A DNA stretch of 64,000 bases from Marinobacter sp. AC-23 (GCF_001858325.1 NZ_MBPP01000034.1:1-64000); one strand, 5' to 3'. Counted from the stretch's first letter, positions 5,360 to 15,605 are shown. Notes: generated by a model not told the origin, from the sequence alone. Made by a program: numbers and translations.

Positions 5360-6337
5360 ATGAAGACCCAAGCCATTATGGCGGTGGCATTCGCCTCTAC
5401 TTTTGCTGTTGCTAATCCTGTTGTTGCTCAGGACCGGGCAGGCTGGCCAGATAACTTTACTGTTGGCACAGCCAGCCAGGGCGGTACTTATTTCGCCTAT
5501 GGTTCTGGCTGGGCTAACTTTGTTGCAGAAAGCCTGGGTGTTTCCGGTGGTGCTGAAATTACTGGCGGGCCTATGCAGAACATGGCGCTGGTGCACACCG
5601 GTGATCTTAAGTTCGGCTTGACCACCATGGGGCCGGCTCAGGAATCTATGGATGGCAACAGCCCGATTGCGCCAGGCATGAAGATGGACAATGTTTGCGC
5701 CATGTTCCCCATGTACGAGACGCCTTTTTCGGTTACCGCGCTGACCAGCTCCGGTATCACGTCTATTTCTGATATTCCTGATGGCGCCACCATTGGTTTC
5801 GGCCCGGCTGGTTCTACTTCTGATACCTATTTCCCGCGCATGATGGAAACCCTGGGTGTGAACTTCGAGCGCCGTAATGGCAGCTGGTCGGATCTTGGCA
5901 GTCAGCTTCAGGATGGTTTGATTGATGTTGTGGCCTTTGCCGCGGGCATTCCCATCCCGGCCGTAAGCCAGCTGGAAGTTCAAACCGATGTAAACATCAT
6001 TGGCATGACCGATGCGGAAGCGAAGAAGGTGACGGATAACTTCCCGGTATCTGAATTTACCATTCCAGCCAGCACCTACCAGTCTCTGGATGAGCCATCG
6101 CGTGTTGTCTCCATGTGGAACTTCGCCATGGTGAACTGCGACATGCCCGAAAGCTTTGTGTATGAAATCACCAAGCTGACCATGGAGCAGAACGACAGAA
6201 TGGTGTCTATCCACAAGGCAGCCCGTAACTCAATTCCTGAGAACTACAGCAAGAACAATGTTCTGCCTTGGCACCCAGGTGCAGCTCGCTGGTTCAACGA
6301 AAACGGTTACACCATCGAAGAAAGCAAGATCAAATAA
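5360..6337 (+). CDS. TRAP transporter TAXI-family solute-binding protein
   Basis: Encodes 325 aa from ATG at 5360, with AGGGAG upstream; a longer frame to 5153 has no support. A signal peptide (MKTQAIMAVAFASTFAVANP, cleaved after VVAQ) exports it to the periplasm. The mature protein shows TAXI hallmarks: FTVGTASQGGTYFAYGSGWA near the start, GPMQNMALVHTGDLKFGL and IGFGPAGSTSD. It captures a small acidic or organic solute and hands it to the fused permease encoded next. The substrate cannot be read from sequence. The gene sits behind a sigma-54 promoter and ahead of a hairpin at 6365, so it is probably made in excess over the permease. Confidence 0.92.
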   Translation: MKTQAIMAVAFASTFAVANPVVAQDRAGWPDNFTVGTASQGGTYFAYGSGWANFVAESLGVSGGAEITGGPMQNMALVHTGDLKFGLTTMGPAQESMDGNSPIAPGMKMDNVCAMFPMYETPFSVTALTSSGITSISDIPDGATIGFGPAGSTSDTYFPRMMETLGVNFERRNGSWSDLGSQLQDGLIDVVAFAAGIPIPAVSQLEVQTDVNIIGMTDAEAKKVTDNFPVSEFTIPASTYQSLDEPSRVVSMWNFAMVNCDMPESFVYEITKLTMEQNDRMVSIHKAARNSIPENYSKNNVLPWHPGAARWFNENGYTIEESKIK

Positions 6338-6364
6338 GCTGTTGATCTGAAGAGTTGAAAGAAG

Positions 6365-6380
6365 GGGGCCGCAAGGCCCC
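6365..6380 (+). terminator. Intra-operon hairpin between binding protein and permease
   Basis: GGGGCC-GCAA-GGCCCC gives a 6-bp GC stem with a stable tetraloop 27 bases after the binding-protein stop. No T-run follows, so it is more likely a partial terminator or an mRNA-stabilising 3' end than a full stop. Confidence 0.5.
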
Positions 6381-6430
6381 TGTACAATAGCTGGCACCTT
6401 GCCGGCTCCGATTTGCTGGCAGGACACCCA

Positions 6431-8610
6431 ATGACACTCGAACGACACCCAAAAGACTTTTCCGATGTGGAGGTGGGCGAAGACCATGCGCTTGCCCATA
6501 ACGTGGACGAAGAGCCGGTAGAAGCAAATCGCAGGTTGTTTAAAGGCCCCCTGCTGAAGTTTGTTTCTCTGCTTGCGATTCTATACTCCTCGTTCCATCT
6601 GTATTCGCTGAATATTGCACCGTTGGAAACCTGGTCGTTCAGGATTGTGCACATTGCCGGGACATTGGTTTTGGGCTTTGTTCTGTTTGCCGGTGCTCGG
6701 TTTGTGTCTGCCGAAGAGGGTTCAGCGCGCCACCGGTGGACAACATGGATTGGCGCGGTCGCGCTCATTCCCGCACTTTATGTGCTTTATCAAACATTTT
6801 CGTTCTGGCAACTGGTCCAGAATGGCGCCATGCGGATTCCCGTAGAGCTAGAAACCTGGCACTTTGGCTGGCCGCTACTGGCTGCAATAGGCACTGGTAT
6901 TGTGGTGAGCTGGTTTCACCAACGTGAGCGCTCGCGCTTCAGTGTGCCGGATCTGGTGTTGATTGTGTGTTCAATTGCCGTTGCCGCTTATTTTCTTGTG
7001 GCTTATAACACCTCTATGCGCATGTCTACGGGCACCTCGTTTGCGCCCATAGGCATTTCGTTCGCTGCGGTTGGTGGCACCGCGCTGATCATGGAGCTTA
7101 CCCGCCGGGTTGCCGGCTTGGCTTTGGTGGTTATTGGGCTGATATTTCTGGCGTACGTGTTTGCAGGCCCGTATCTGCCGGGCTTCCTTGGTTATCCTGG
7201 GCTGTCTGTGCAGCGCTTCTTTAGTCAGGTTTACACCGACGCGGGCATTCTTGGGCCCACCACAGCGGTGTCGTCCACTTATATTATTCTGTTCATTATT
7301 TTTGCGGCGTTTTTACAGTCATCAAAAGTAGGCGACTACTTTGTAAACTTTGCGTTTGCGGTGGCTGGGCGCTCACGGGGTGGCCCCGCCAAGGTATCCA
7401 TCTTTGCTTCAGGCCTGATGGGTATGATCAACGGCACCAGTGCAGGTAACGTGGTGTCCACCGGGTCACTGACTATCCCGCTGATGAAAAAAGTGGGCTA
7501 CAGCAAAAAATCGGCCGGCGCTGTGGAAGCGGCGGCCTCTACCGGTGGCCAGATCATGCCGCCGATTATGGGGGCTGGCGCCTTCATCATGGCTGAAATT
7601 ACCGGTATTCCTTATACCGAAATTGCCATTGCCGCCATTATTCCCGCGATACTGTACTTTGCGTCCGTTTATTTCATGGTCGATTTCGAAGCTGCAAAAA
7701 CCGGCATGCGCGGCATGCGCGAAGACGAGCTGCCAAAGCTGCGGGCCATGGTGAAGCAGTGCTACCTGTTTTTACCGATCATTATTTTGGTCGTGTCGCT
7801 GTTTATGGGCTATTCGGTCATACGTGCCGGTACGCTGGCCATGGTTTCGGCGGCAGTTGTTAGCTGGTTCTCACCAAACAAGATGGGCATTCGCGAGGTT
7901 TTGCAGGCGCTGGAAACTGCCTCCTACATGGCGATACAGATTGTTGTGGTGTGTGCGGCGGCGGGCGTTATTGTTGGCGTTATTTCCCTGACCGGCGTTG
8001 GAGCCCGCTTCTCGGTGTTGCTGCTTGATGTGGCAGAAGCCAGTCAGTTGCTCGCTCTGATCTTCGCTATGTTTATTTCCATCCTTCTGGGCATGGGAAT
8101 GCCGACAACAGCCGCTTATGCAGTCGCCGCTTCGGTGGTTGCACCTGGCTGGTACAGCTGGGAATTGAGCCGCTGACTGCGCACTTCTTCGTGTTCTACT
8201 TTGCGGTTGTGTCTGCCATTACGCCGCCCGTTGCGCTGGCTTCCTACGCGGCAGCTGCGATTTCCGGTGCTAAAGCCATGGAAACCTCCGTGGCCTCGTT
8301 CCGGATTGGTATTGCGGCGTTCATTGTACCCTTCATGTTCTTCTACAACGGTGCGCTGTTGATGGAGGCCGGGTGGTTTGATATTGCCCGTGCACTGGTA
8401 ACCGCGCTGTTTGGTGTGTACATGCTGTCTGGCGGCGTATTGGGCTGGTTTGGCAATGTGACCGCTTCTTGGGTGGCTCGTTTGCTGCTGATTGGCGCTG
8501 CGTTGTTGATGATTGAAGGCGGCTTTGTGTCCGACCTTGCAGGTGTTGCGCTTGCAGTGATCGTGTTCCTGATGCAGCGCCAACGCAAAGGCCGCCTGGC
8601 GGCTGCCTGA
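6431..8610 (+). CDS. TRAP transporter fused permease (4TM/12TM), one-base frameshift
   Basis: ATG at 6431 has AGGA six bases upstream; a TTG at 6413 lies in frame. The protein has an N-terminal soluble tail, a DctQ-like four-helix part, and a large DctM part with GLMGMINGTSAGNVVSTGS, AAASTGGQIMPPIMGAGAF and ILLGMGMPTTAAYAVAAS. The first frame stops at 8176. Restoring one C near 8148 (CCTGGCTGG to CCTGGCCTGG) gives VVAPGLVQLGIEPLTAHFF and continues to 8610, for 726 aa, normal for TAXI-partnered fused permeases. The C-terminal part is fully conserved, so I treat the break as a sequence error. The protein is a sodium- or proton-driven importer in the inner membrane. Confidence 0.9.
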
Positions 8611-8708
8611 GCGTTCCGGCAATTGCCGGCTCTCGTCCTCCGGCTCTTGTCCTTCAAGGGGCCGGGGGATACTCTGGCGTCCTTTAACGGTGTTGCGGAA
8701 ACCGGGTT

Positions 8709-10523
8709 ATGTCCTACCGGATAGGCGCTTTAGTTGTATTTTTGTTGACCCTCACGGTGTCCTGGATGCTGGGTGGCTGGGTTGGCTATCGCCAGGTCGA
8801 GCAGGACAGCCTGGAGGAGTCTTTCCGCTATCGCCAGCTTGTGGGCAACGAGCTTAACCGATACCTGCCTATTCCTGAGCTGATGGCAGAGCACCCGTTG
8901 CTTGAGTCTGCTCTGAGCTCGCCCGATAACGCTGAGATCATTCACCAGGCTAATGAAGAAATGCAGCGCATGGCCACGATTGTGGGCAGCTCTGATGTTT
9001 ACCTGATGGACACCACCGGCCTGACGATTGCGGCGAACAATTATCAGCAGGCGGGCAGCTTTGTGGGGCGAAACTTCAGTTTTCGGCCCTACTTTTACGA
9101 AGCTATGGATAACAATAGCTCTGCCATTTATTTCGCTTTGGGTTCTACCTCGCGAGTGCGCGGGCTGTACTTTTCGCACCCGGTGCGTGGCGGGCAAGGG
9201 CAGCTGCTGGGCGTGGTGGCTGTGAAGGTGCTGGTGCACGAGCTGGAATCCCAATGGCACAGGCCAGCTTCTGTGCGTGAAGCAGAAATGGTGGTGCTGG
9301 ATGAGGCCGGTGTAAGCTTTCTGGCCAGCAAGCCGGAATGGCTTTATCGGGATTTTACTGGCAATGCTGAAAAAGCGCCGGGTGAGGCCTCGCGCCAACG
9401 CTATCCAGATAGGGATCTGAAACCTGTGTCCCTGAAATACCTTGGTAAGCCGCCCGGTTTGTCGGGTTCATCTGGCACCTTGCGCATCCGGGAGAACGGC
9501 GGAGGCCGCGAGTACCTGAGCGTTCGAACACCACTGCCACGTTTGGATTGGACACTGCAGGTTATGGTGAGCACCCGTTCGGTTGTATGGACCCGGCTTG
9601 GCTTTGTGGTGGGCGGCATCGCAATTTATGTGGGTATTCTGCTGGCCTGGCTGTATGTGCGTGAGCGCTACCGGCGCGAAGCGGAATTGGCCCTGCGAGG
9701 AGAGCAGCTTGAGCTCAGTGTTACGGAGCGAACGGCGGATCTGGAACGCTCCAACCGCAAACTAATGGATGAGATACGGGAGCGCGAGCGTACCCAGAGC
9801 GAGTTGCGAGAAACCCAGCAGGAGCTGATCCAGGCGGCCAAACTGGCGGTGCTTGGGCAAATGTCTGCCGGCCTTAATCATGAAATGAGCCAGCCTCTTA
9901 CAGCCATTCAAACCTACGCCAGAAACAGTCGCCGCTTCCTGGAGAAGGGCGCCGCCGACATGGTGGATGCCAACCTCAGTGAAATCGTACTCCTGTGCGA
10001 TAAAATGGCGGAGCTAACCCGTCAGTTCAAGGTGTTTGCCCGCAAATCCGAAGGGCCGCCAACCATTGTGGATTTTCGCCTGTCGGTAGATGCGTCCCTG
10101 AAAATTATGACGGCGCAAAAAAGTACTGCGGGCATTGATATTCGATGGAACCGGCCCGAGCTGGCGGTTTTTTGCCATGGCGATCTGATCCGCATCGAGC
10201 AGGTGATGGTTAACCTGCTGGCTAACGCGGTACAGGCGGTTGAAGGCCAGGAACACCCGGAGATCACCATAGAGGTGGAAGAACACGAGGGAAGCTGGCG
10301 CTGTTTTGTTCGAGACAACGGCTCAGGCTTGCCGGCGAATACGGAGCAGATTTTCGAACCTTTTTTCACCACCAAGTCCGTCAAGCAGGGGCTTGGGCTT
10401 GGTCTGTCTATTTCAAGGCAGATTGCTGATGCCCTGGGTGGCCGGCTTACCGGCCGCAACCGCAGCGATGCACCAGGCGCCGAATTCGAATTCACCCTGA
10501 AAAAGCGGGAGGCCACGGAATGA
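8709..10523 (+). CDS. DctB-like sensor histidine kinase
   Basis: Encodes 604 aa from ATG at 8709. It has an N-terminal membrane helix (GALVVFLLTLTVSWMLGGWV), a periplasmic double-PDC sensor domain of about 260 residues (DVYLMDTTGLTIAANNYQ, FVGRNFSFRPYF) and a second helix, VVGGIAIYVGILLAWLYV. A coiled coil follows, then the HisKA box SAGLNHEMSQPLTAIQTYAR with the phosphorylated His, and an ATPase domain with NLLANAVQAV, VRDNGSGLP and GLGLGLSISRQI. This layout is that of DctB. It overlaps the regulator gene by 4 bases. It probably senses the solute carried by the upstream TRAP system and phosphorylates the DctD-like regulator. Confidence 0.9.
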   Translation: MSYRIGALVVFLLTLTVSWMLGGWVGYRQVEQDSLEESFRYRQLVGNELNRYLPIPELMAEHPLLESALSSPDNAEIIHQANEEMQRMATIVGSSDVYLMDTTGLTIAANNYQQAGSFVGRNFSFRPYFYEAMDNNSSAIYFALGSTSRVRGLYFSHPVRGGQGQLLGVVAVKVLVHELESQWHRPASVREAEMVVLDEAGVSFLASKPEWLYRDFTGNAEKAPGEASRQRYPDRDLKPVSLKYLGKPPGLSGSSGTLRIRENGGGREYLSVRTPLPRLDWTLQVMVSTRSVVWTRLGFVVGGIAIYVGILLAWLYVRERYRREAELALRGEQLELSVTERTADLERSNRKLMDEIRERERTQSELRETQQELIQAAKLAVLGQMSAGLNHEMSQPLTAIQTYARNSRRFLEKGAADMVDANLSEIVLLCDKMAELTRQFKVFARKSEGPPTIVDFRLSVDASLKIMTAQKSTAGIDIRWNRPELAVFCHGDLIRIEQVMVNLLANAVQAVEGQEHPEITIEVEEHEGSWRCFVRDNGSGLPANTEQIFEPFFTTKSVKQGLGLGLSISRQIADALGGRLTGRNRSDAPGAEFEFTLKKREATE

Positions 10524-11872
10524 CAGAACCCTCGGTAATCTTTGTGGATGATGATCCACACATTCGCCAGGCCATTGCTCAGGCGCTGACTCTGGAAGAT
10601 CTGCCTGTGCGTTGTTTTGAGGCTGCAGAACCTGGCCTCAGCGCTATTACGCCAGAATACAACGGCGTGGTGTTGTGTGATTACAATATGCCGGGGATGG
10701 ATGGGCTAGAGATGCTGAGCGCGATTCAGGCTCTGGATGAAACCATTCCGGTTATTATTCTGACCGGCCAAGGCGACATCAGTACGGCGGTGTCGGCCAT
10801 GCAACAGGGGGCCTATGATTTTATCGAAAAGCCGTTCAATCATGACGAGCTGATCGAGCTGCTTCGGCATGCCATGGAGAAACGCCAGCTTGCTCTGGAG
10901 AATCGGCGCCTTAAGGCGCAGCTGCGCCATCTGGCGCGGCCTGGCCCGAGAATTTTGGGTGGCACGCCCAGCATGCAAAAGGTGATGGATACGATTACGC
11001 CGATTCTGGATATTGCCGCCAACATTTTACTGTTTGGCGAGACGGGCTCCGGTAAGGATGCGTTGGCTCGTTATATCCACGAGAACAGCCCGCGAGGCGC
11101 GCACAACTTTGTGGCGATAAACTGTGGTGCAGTGCCGGAAAACCTGATTGAAAGTGAGCTTTTTGGCCACGAGGCAGGGGCATTTACCGGTGCGGATAAG
11201 CGCCGCATAGGCAAAATTGAGCATGCACACCGGGGCACACTGTTTCTGGATGAAGTTGAAAGCATGCCCATGGCGCTGCAGATCAAACTGCTGAGGGTAC
11301 TTGAGGAGCAAAAGGTGGAACGCCTGGGTAGCAATCAGGTTCAGGAATTGGATGTGCGCATTATTGCGGCCACCAAAGCGGATCTCAAAACCTTAAGCGG
11401 AGAAGGCAGTTTTCGCGCCGATCTATATTATCGGCTGAATGTGGTGAAGGTGGATATCCCGCCCTTGCGCGAGCGCAAAGAAGACATCCCAATGCTGTTT
11501 CATCACTTTGTTCTGATTGCGGCGGCGCGTTACGACCGGGAAAGTATTCCGCTGGATGCCAGCCAGGCCGCGCGGTTAATGCACCACACCTGGCCGGGAA
11601 ATGTCCGTGAGTTACGCAACCTGGCTGAGCGTTATGTGCTGCTAGGCCCGTCGGCTCTGGATGACAGTGAACCGGCAGCGAAGGCCGATGTAAGTGGCCG
11701 GCGTACCCTCACAGAGATGATGGATAGCTTTGAGCATTCGGTGCTAACCAGCGCCCTTAATGCCTGTCAGGGCAGTATCAAAGACACCATGGTGCAGCTT
11801 GGTGTTGCCCGCAAAACCCTGTACGACAAAATGAAAAAGCACGGCCTGGACAAGGCTCAGTTTAAAGACTGA
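10520..11872 (+). CDS. DctD-like sigma-54 dependent response regulator
   Basis: Encodes 450 aa, overlapping the kinase stop (ATGA). The receiver domain shows VDDDPHIRQAI, the phospho-acceptor in VVLCDYNMPGMDG, and VIILTGQGD. The central AAA+ domain has Walker A GETGSGKDALARYIH, the sigma-54 contact loop GAFTGADKR (GAFTGA intact) and Walker B GTLFLDEVESM. A Fis-type helix-turn-helix closes it (IKDTMVQLGVARKTLYDKMK). It would activate RNA polymerase-sigma-54 at the promoter near 5270. The three-copy ACCCATT motif at 5171-5209 is its best candidate binding site. All key residues are present. Confidence 0.93.
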   Translation: MTEPSVIFVDDDPHIRQAIAQALTLEDLPVRCFEAAEPGLSAITPEYNGVVLCDYNMPGMDGLEMLSAIQALDETIPVIILTGQGDISTAVSAMQQGAYDFIEKPFNHDELIELLRHAMEKRQLALENRRLKAQLRHLARPGPRILGGTPSMQKVMDTITPILDIAANILLFGETGSGKDALARYIHENSPRGAHNFVAINCGAVPENLIESELFGHEAGAFTGADKRRIGKIEHAHRGTLFLDEVESMPMALQIKLLRVLEEQKVERLGSNQVQELDVRIIAATKADLKTLSGEGSFRADLYYRLNVVKVDIPPLRERKEDIPMLFHHFVLIAAARYDRESIPLDASQAARLMHHTWPGNVRELRNLAERYVLLGPSALDDSEPAAKADVSGRRTLTEMMDSFEHSVLTSALNACQGSIKDTMVQLGVARKTLYDKMKKHGLDKAQFKD

Positions 11873-11881
11873 GCCTTGTCC
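11848..11881. terminator. Hairpin at the convergent ends of dctD-like and phosphatase genes
   Basis: GGACAAGGCTCAG (11848-11860) pairs perfectly with CTGAGCCTTGTCC (11869-11881) around an 8-base loop that includes part of the dctD-like 3' end and its TGA. The 13-bp stem overlaps coding sequence. A strong T-run is lacking, so its strength as a terminator is uncertain. Confidence 0.6.
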
Positions 11882-11907
11882 CTTCATGCGCTCCTGGTGG
11901 CTCTGGC

Positions 11908-13521
11908 CTACAGAGCGTCAATAGCCTGCTGGCCTACCTCGGTGTGGTGCAGCACCTTACCGAAGGGAGCGGTGGTGTCTCCCGGGCCTTGGGTGAATAC
12001 CAGCACCGGGGTGTTGGTGTGGCTGCCGGTGGCCCAGACTACGTTTTGCTGTTCGGCCACTTCGCGAGCCAGTAGGTTCTGGCGGTTGTCGTCAGTTTGG
12101 TACACGAAGAAAGCGCCGTTTACGTCCATTTTCGGGACGGTCTTGCTGCTCAGGTATTGATGGCCCTTGGTGTAAAAAGGATTGTCCTCGGTTGCCAATA
12201 CACGAGCAGCCTGGGCTTCAGTGATGTCGAAACCGGTTTCGGCGTTAACGATGCGAGCCAGGTTAGCCGGCGTTTTCTGGTCGTTTTCCAGGGCATCGAA
12301 CTGGCTGTAAAAGATGTCGCCGTAAGAAGACTTCTGCTCGTACAGGGTGTCCAGAGTAGCCACATCGCCAAAGTTGAAGGCGGGTTTGAACTGCTGTTCT
12401 TTGAACACATTGCCTGGCAGATCACGTCCGTGGGGAAGGTCGTTGGCGGAGTAGCTGAAGCCAAAACCACCGGTTTCGTGATCGGCGGTCACTACGATCA
12501 ATGTGTCATCACGGCCTTCGGCCCAATCCAGCACGTAATTGAGTGTTTCGTTCAGCCGCAGCATTTCGTGCAGCATGGTGCCTGTGTCGTTGTAGTGCCC
12601 GGCCCAGTCGATTTGCCCGGCTTCGATCATCAGGAAGAAGCCTTCTTCGTTTTGCGACAAAGAACCAATCGCTTTTTCGGACATCTCTTTCAGGGTCGGT
12701 ATGGTACGGCCTGGGTCGTTCTTGGTCTGGTTTTCGGTAATCGCGTTAGGCAGCGCGGAGTACGCAAACAAGCCCAGGATTTTGCCATCAGCTTGCGCCA
12801 TCTGCGAGCGGTTGAACGCCAGGTTGTAATCCTTCTGTTGCGCTTCGGCAATCAGGTTGCGGTTGTCTTTACGCTTGGATTTGATACGTACGCTGCCTTC
12901 AGACAGCGCTTCCAGTTCTTGGCGTGCAGCAGACTGTTCATCATTGGCAGATTCCGGAATCCAGTAACGCAAACCACCGGACAACATTACATCTACATTG
13001 TTGTTAAGCAGGTCCACGGCAATTTCATTTTCCCGTGAGCGATGGCTCTGGTGGGCACCAAAACCCGCTGGGGTGGCATGGGTAATGCGGGTGTCTGAAA
13101 CCAGTCCGGTGGATTTACCCAGCTTTTTGGCCTTTTCCAGAATGCTTTCCGCGCTGTTGCCGTCTTTATCTGCGCCAATCATTTCGGCGCCGGCCAGCTG
13201 ACCGGTTGCCAGTTGTGTGGCGGAAGCAGCGGAATCTACGACCAGGTTGTTATTGGCGTGGGTCATGGAAATACCCATATTTCCGTTGGCCGCAATACGA
13301 TCAAAAGCGGTGGTGCCATTGGCGATCACCGAATTTGGTGCCTGTTTGGCGTACGCCAGGAGCAAACCAATTTGTTGTGGGCCCATGCCATCACCGATGA
13401 TCATGATGACGTTTTTGGCCTTTTCCGGCGCTTTTGGTGCCGATTGCATGGGCGCGCAGGCTGCCAGCATGAGGGAGGATGCGACTAATCCTGCGCCTAC
13501 GGTGGTTTTTCGGATGTTCAT
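11908..13521 (-). CDS. Alkaline phosphatase (PhoA family), probable lipoprotein
   Basis: Encodes 537 aa from ATG at 13521 with AAGGA eight bases upstream; a TTG six bases earlier is less likely. The N-terminus VASSLMLAAC is a lipobox, suggesting a periplasmic lipoprotein. The family core is clear: NVIMIIGDGMGP, the nucleophile motif VVDSAASATQLATG, EAGQIDWAGH, TADHETGGFGFS and GSHTNTPVLVFTQGPG, which provide the zinc/magnesium ligands and the catalytic serine. It releases phosphate from monoesters, a phosphate-starvation function. No Pho box could be assigned with confidence upstream. It converges with the dctD-like gene and is not part of that operon. Confidence 0.9.
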   Translation of the reverse strand: MNIRKTTVGAGLVASSLMLAACAPMQSAPKAPEKAKNVIMIIGDGMGPQQIGLLLAYAKQAPNSVIANGTTAFDRIAANGNMGISMTHANNNLVVDSAASATQLATGQLAGAEMIGADKDGNSAESILEKAKKLGKSTGLVSDTRITHATPAGFGAHQSHRSRENEIAVDLLNNNVDVMLSGGLRYWIPESANDEQSAARQELEALSEGSVRIKSKRKDNRNLIAEAQQKDYNLAFNRSQMAQADGKILGLFAYSALPNAITENQTKNDPGRTIPTLKEMSEKAIGSLSQNEEGFFLMIEAGQIDWAGHYNDTGTMLHEMLRLNETLNYVLDWAEGRDDTLIVVTADHETGGFGFSYSANDLPHGRDLPGNVFKEQQFKPAFNFGDVATLDTLYEQKSSYGDIFYSQFDALENDQKTPANLARIVNAETGFDITEAQAARVLATEDNPFYTKGHQYLSSKTVPKMDVNGAFFVYQTDDNRQNLLAREVAEQQNVVWATGSHTNTPVLVFTQGPGDTTAPFGKVLHHTEVGQQAIDAL

Positions 13522-13579
13522 ACTCAAATCCTTTTAGGGTTTATGTTTTTATGGGTATTTGGGCTCGGCGATTGCCGCG

Positions 13580-14760
13580 CTAGCTGTCGTCCAGATGCTT
13601 GCCCAACATGGCGTGGTATAGCTCCCGGTCGCCGATAGCTCCAGTGATTTGGCCGTTCTCTTCTACCAGCAGGCTATGACCGGTGAAGTACCGAATCTCG
13701 ACGGCATCCCGCAATGGGGTGTTTGGCTCGATGCGGGTGGGCTGTTGGGCCAGGCTTTCGATGGCTTGGCCTTCTTGCCAGGGCTGGGTTTGATAGGTTT
13801 GGCCGCCGCTGGTGACGACGGCTTTTTCTGCCACATCCGGGGTGTGCAGCCAGATGTCGTAGCGCTTGTTGAGGCAACGGTTGCCGCTGGCGTCTTCTTG
13901 TATCTGCCGATGGGGAGTGCCAGAGAGCGTGCGGCCAGAACATTTAGCGGGTTGGTGCTGGCGACAAAGCTTTTAACGTAATCGTTTTCCGGCTGCAGCA
14001 CGATGGATTCTGGCTTGCCATGCTGAACGATTTGGCCGTCCTTCATGATCGCGATGTGCGAGCCCAGCTTCAGGGCTTCGTCCAAATCATGGCTAACGAA
14101 AACAATGGTTTTCTGCAGTTCTTCCTGCAGGGTTAGCAGTTCGTCTTGCAACTGGTGACGAATCAGTGGGTCGAGGGCGGAGAAAGGCTCATCCATCAGC
14201 AGAATTTCCGATTCCGTGGCCAGTGCCCGGGCCAGGCCCACTCGTTGGCGCATACCGCCAGACAGTTCATCCGGCAGGCATTTGGCCCAGCCTTCCAGGC
14301 CAACCAGCTCCAGCTGGCGCGCGACCTTTTTGCGGCGCTCAGCCTTACCCAGGCCTTGTAGCTCCAAGCCGAAAGCGACGTTGTCTTCTACTGTTAGCCA
14401 GGGCATCAGGGCGAAGTTTTGGAACACCATGGAGATCCGGCGGGTGCGGATATCCCGCTGCACTTTCTCGCTGGCTTGGGTGAAGTCCAGCATTTCGCCA
14501 TCGTGCTGAATGCGAATGGCGCCGCTGGTGACATCGTTCAAGCCGTTTACACAGCGCAGCAGGCTGGACTTGCCAGAGCCAGACAGCCCCATCAGTACGC
14601 AGATCTCACCCTTTTTGACACTCAAGGTGGCGTCCTGAACGCCGACGACCAGCCCGGTTTGATCACGGATTGCAGCTCGGTCCAGGCCTTGCTCAATTAG
14701 TGGCAGCGCGCGCTTGGGCTGCTTACCAAAGACGACGTTTACATTCTCAAATTCGATCAT
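13580..14760 (-). CDS. choV: Choline/betaine ABC transporter ATPase with CBS region, one-base frameshift
   Basis: ATG at 14760 overlaps the permease stop (ATGA). The ATPase domain has Walker A LMGLSGSGKSSLLR, Q-loop FQNFALMPWLTV, signature LSGGMRQRVGLARAL, Walker B EILLMDEPFSALDP and H-loop VFVSHDLDEA. The first frame drifts to a nonsense Ala/Pro/Lys tail after ARSLAL. Adding one G near 13920-13921 restores RQIQEDASGNRCLNKRYD and a C-terminal CBS-like part to 13580, giving 393 aa. CBS regions in this family sense ionic strength or substrate. The break is most likely a sequence error. The enzyme powers import through the ChoW permease. Confidence 0.88.
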
Positions 14761-15605
14761 GATGACGTCTCCTTAGCATCACTTTGGCGGAAGAACCGAT
14801 CCATCCAGATGGCCAGCAATACAATCGCAAGGCCCGCTTCAAAGCCTTTGCCTATATCGACGGTATTCAATGCCCGAACTACGGGAACACCCAGGCCGTC
14901 GGCGCCTACCAGGGCGGCAATAACAACCATCGAGAGCGATAGCATGATGCACTGGGTAATGCCGGCTCCGATGGAGCTCATGGCGGCGGGTAGTTCTACC
15001 TTGAACAACAGTTGCCGGTTGGTGCAGCCAAAGGCTTTACCCGCTTCTACCAACTCTTTAGGGACTTGCGAGATGCCAAGGTAGGTCAACCGCACTGGCG
15101 CGGCGATGGCGAAAATCACGGTGGAGATCACGCCGGGTACTACCCCCAGGCCGAACAGTGTTAGCGTCGGGATCAGATAAACAAAGGGAGGGATGGTTTG
15201 CATCAAGTCCAGCACCGGTTGCAAAAATTTGTACAACCAATTGCTATGGGCAGCATAAATACCCAGGGGAATACCGATCACCACGCACAGCATGGTGGCG
15301 TATAACACCAACGACAGCGTTGCCATGGTGTCTTCCCAGTAGCCAATGTTCCAGATCAGCAAAAAGCTGAAGGCGGTAAAAGCGGTTAATCCCCAACGGC
15401 GATGCCGCAGATGTGCCGCCACAGTTAGCAGCAACACCAGTACGCCGGGCGGTACCCATAAAAAGGCATCAGTCAGGCCGTGGATCATGCTCCTAAGGGT
15501 GTCGGAAACGGCGTCAAAAAAGCCGCTGAAATTGACGACTAGAAAATCAACAACGTCTTCCATGAAGTCGCCGAAAGGCAGTTGGTGCTCAGTTATCCAG
15601 CTCAT
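14757..15605 (-). CDS. choW: Choline/betaine ABC transporter permease
   Basis: Encodes 282 aa from ATG at 15605. About six to seven membrane helices are visible (GVLVLLLTVAAHL, ATLSLVLYATMLCVVIGIPL, VPGVISTVIFAIAAPV). The permease-ATPase contact (EAA) loop is VPKELVEAGKAFGCTNRQLL followed by KVELPAAM. This size and the LMQTIPPFVYLIPTL stretch match ProW/ChoW permeases. It overlaps choV by 4 bases, so the two are co-translated. It forms the inner-membrane channel for choline or betaine delivered by ChoX, and the bet genes upstream make choline the likelier substrate. Confidence 0.93.
   Translation of the reverse strand: MSWITEHQLPFGDFMEDVVDFLVVNFSGFFDAVSDTLRSMIHGLTDAFLWVPPGVLVLLLTVAAHLRHRRWGLTAFTAFSFLLIWNIGYWEDTMATLSLVLYATMLCVVIGIPLGIYAAHSNWLYKFLQPVLDLMQTIPPFVYLIPTLTLFGLGVVPGVISTVIFAIAAPVRLTYLGISQVPKELVEAGKAFGCTNRQLLFKVELPAAMSSIGAGITQCIMLSLSMVVIAALVGADGLGVPVVRALNTVDIGKGFEAGLAIVLLAIWMDRFFRQSDAKETSS

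Noticed and set aside
8616..8629. CCGGCAATTGCCGG palindrome after the TRAP permease as terminator
   Set aside because: It is a perfect palindrome but has no loop and no T-run. It may be incidental or a weak 3' end, so it is not annotated.
12097..13038. Plus-strand frame of 313 aa within the alkaline phosphatase gene
   Set aside because: The minus-strand phosphatase has all catalytic motifs, and this is its mirror frame.
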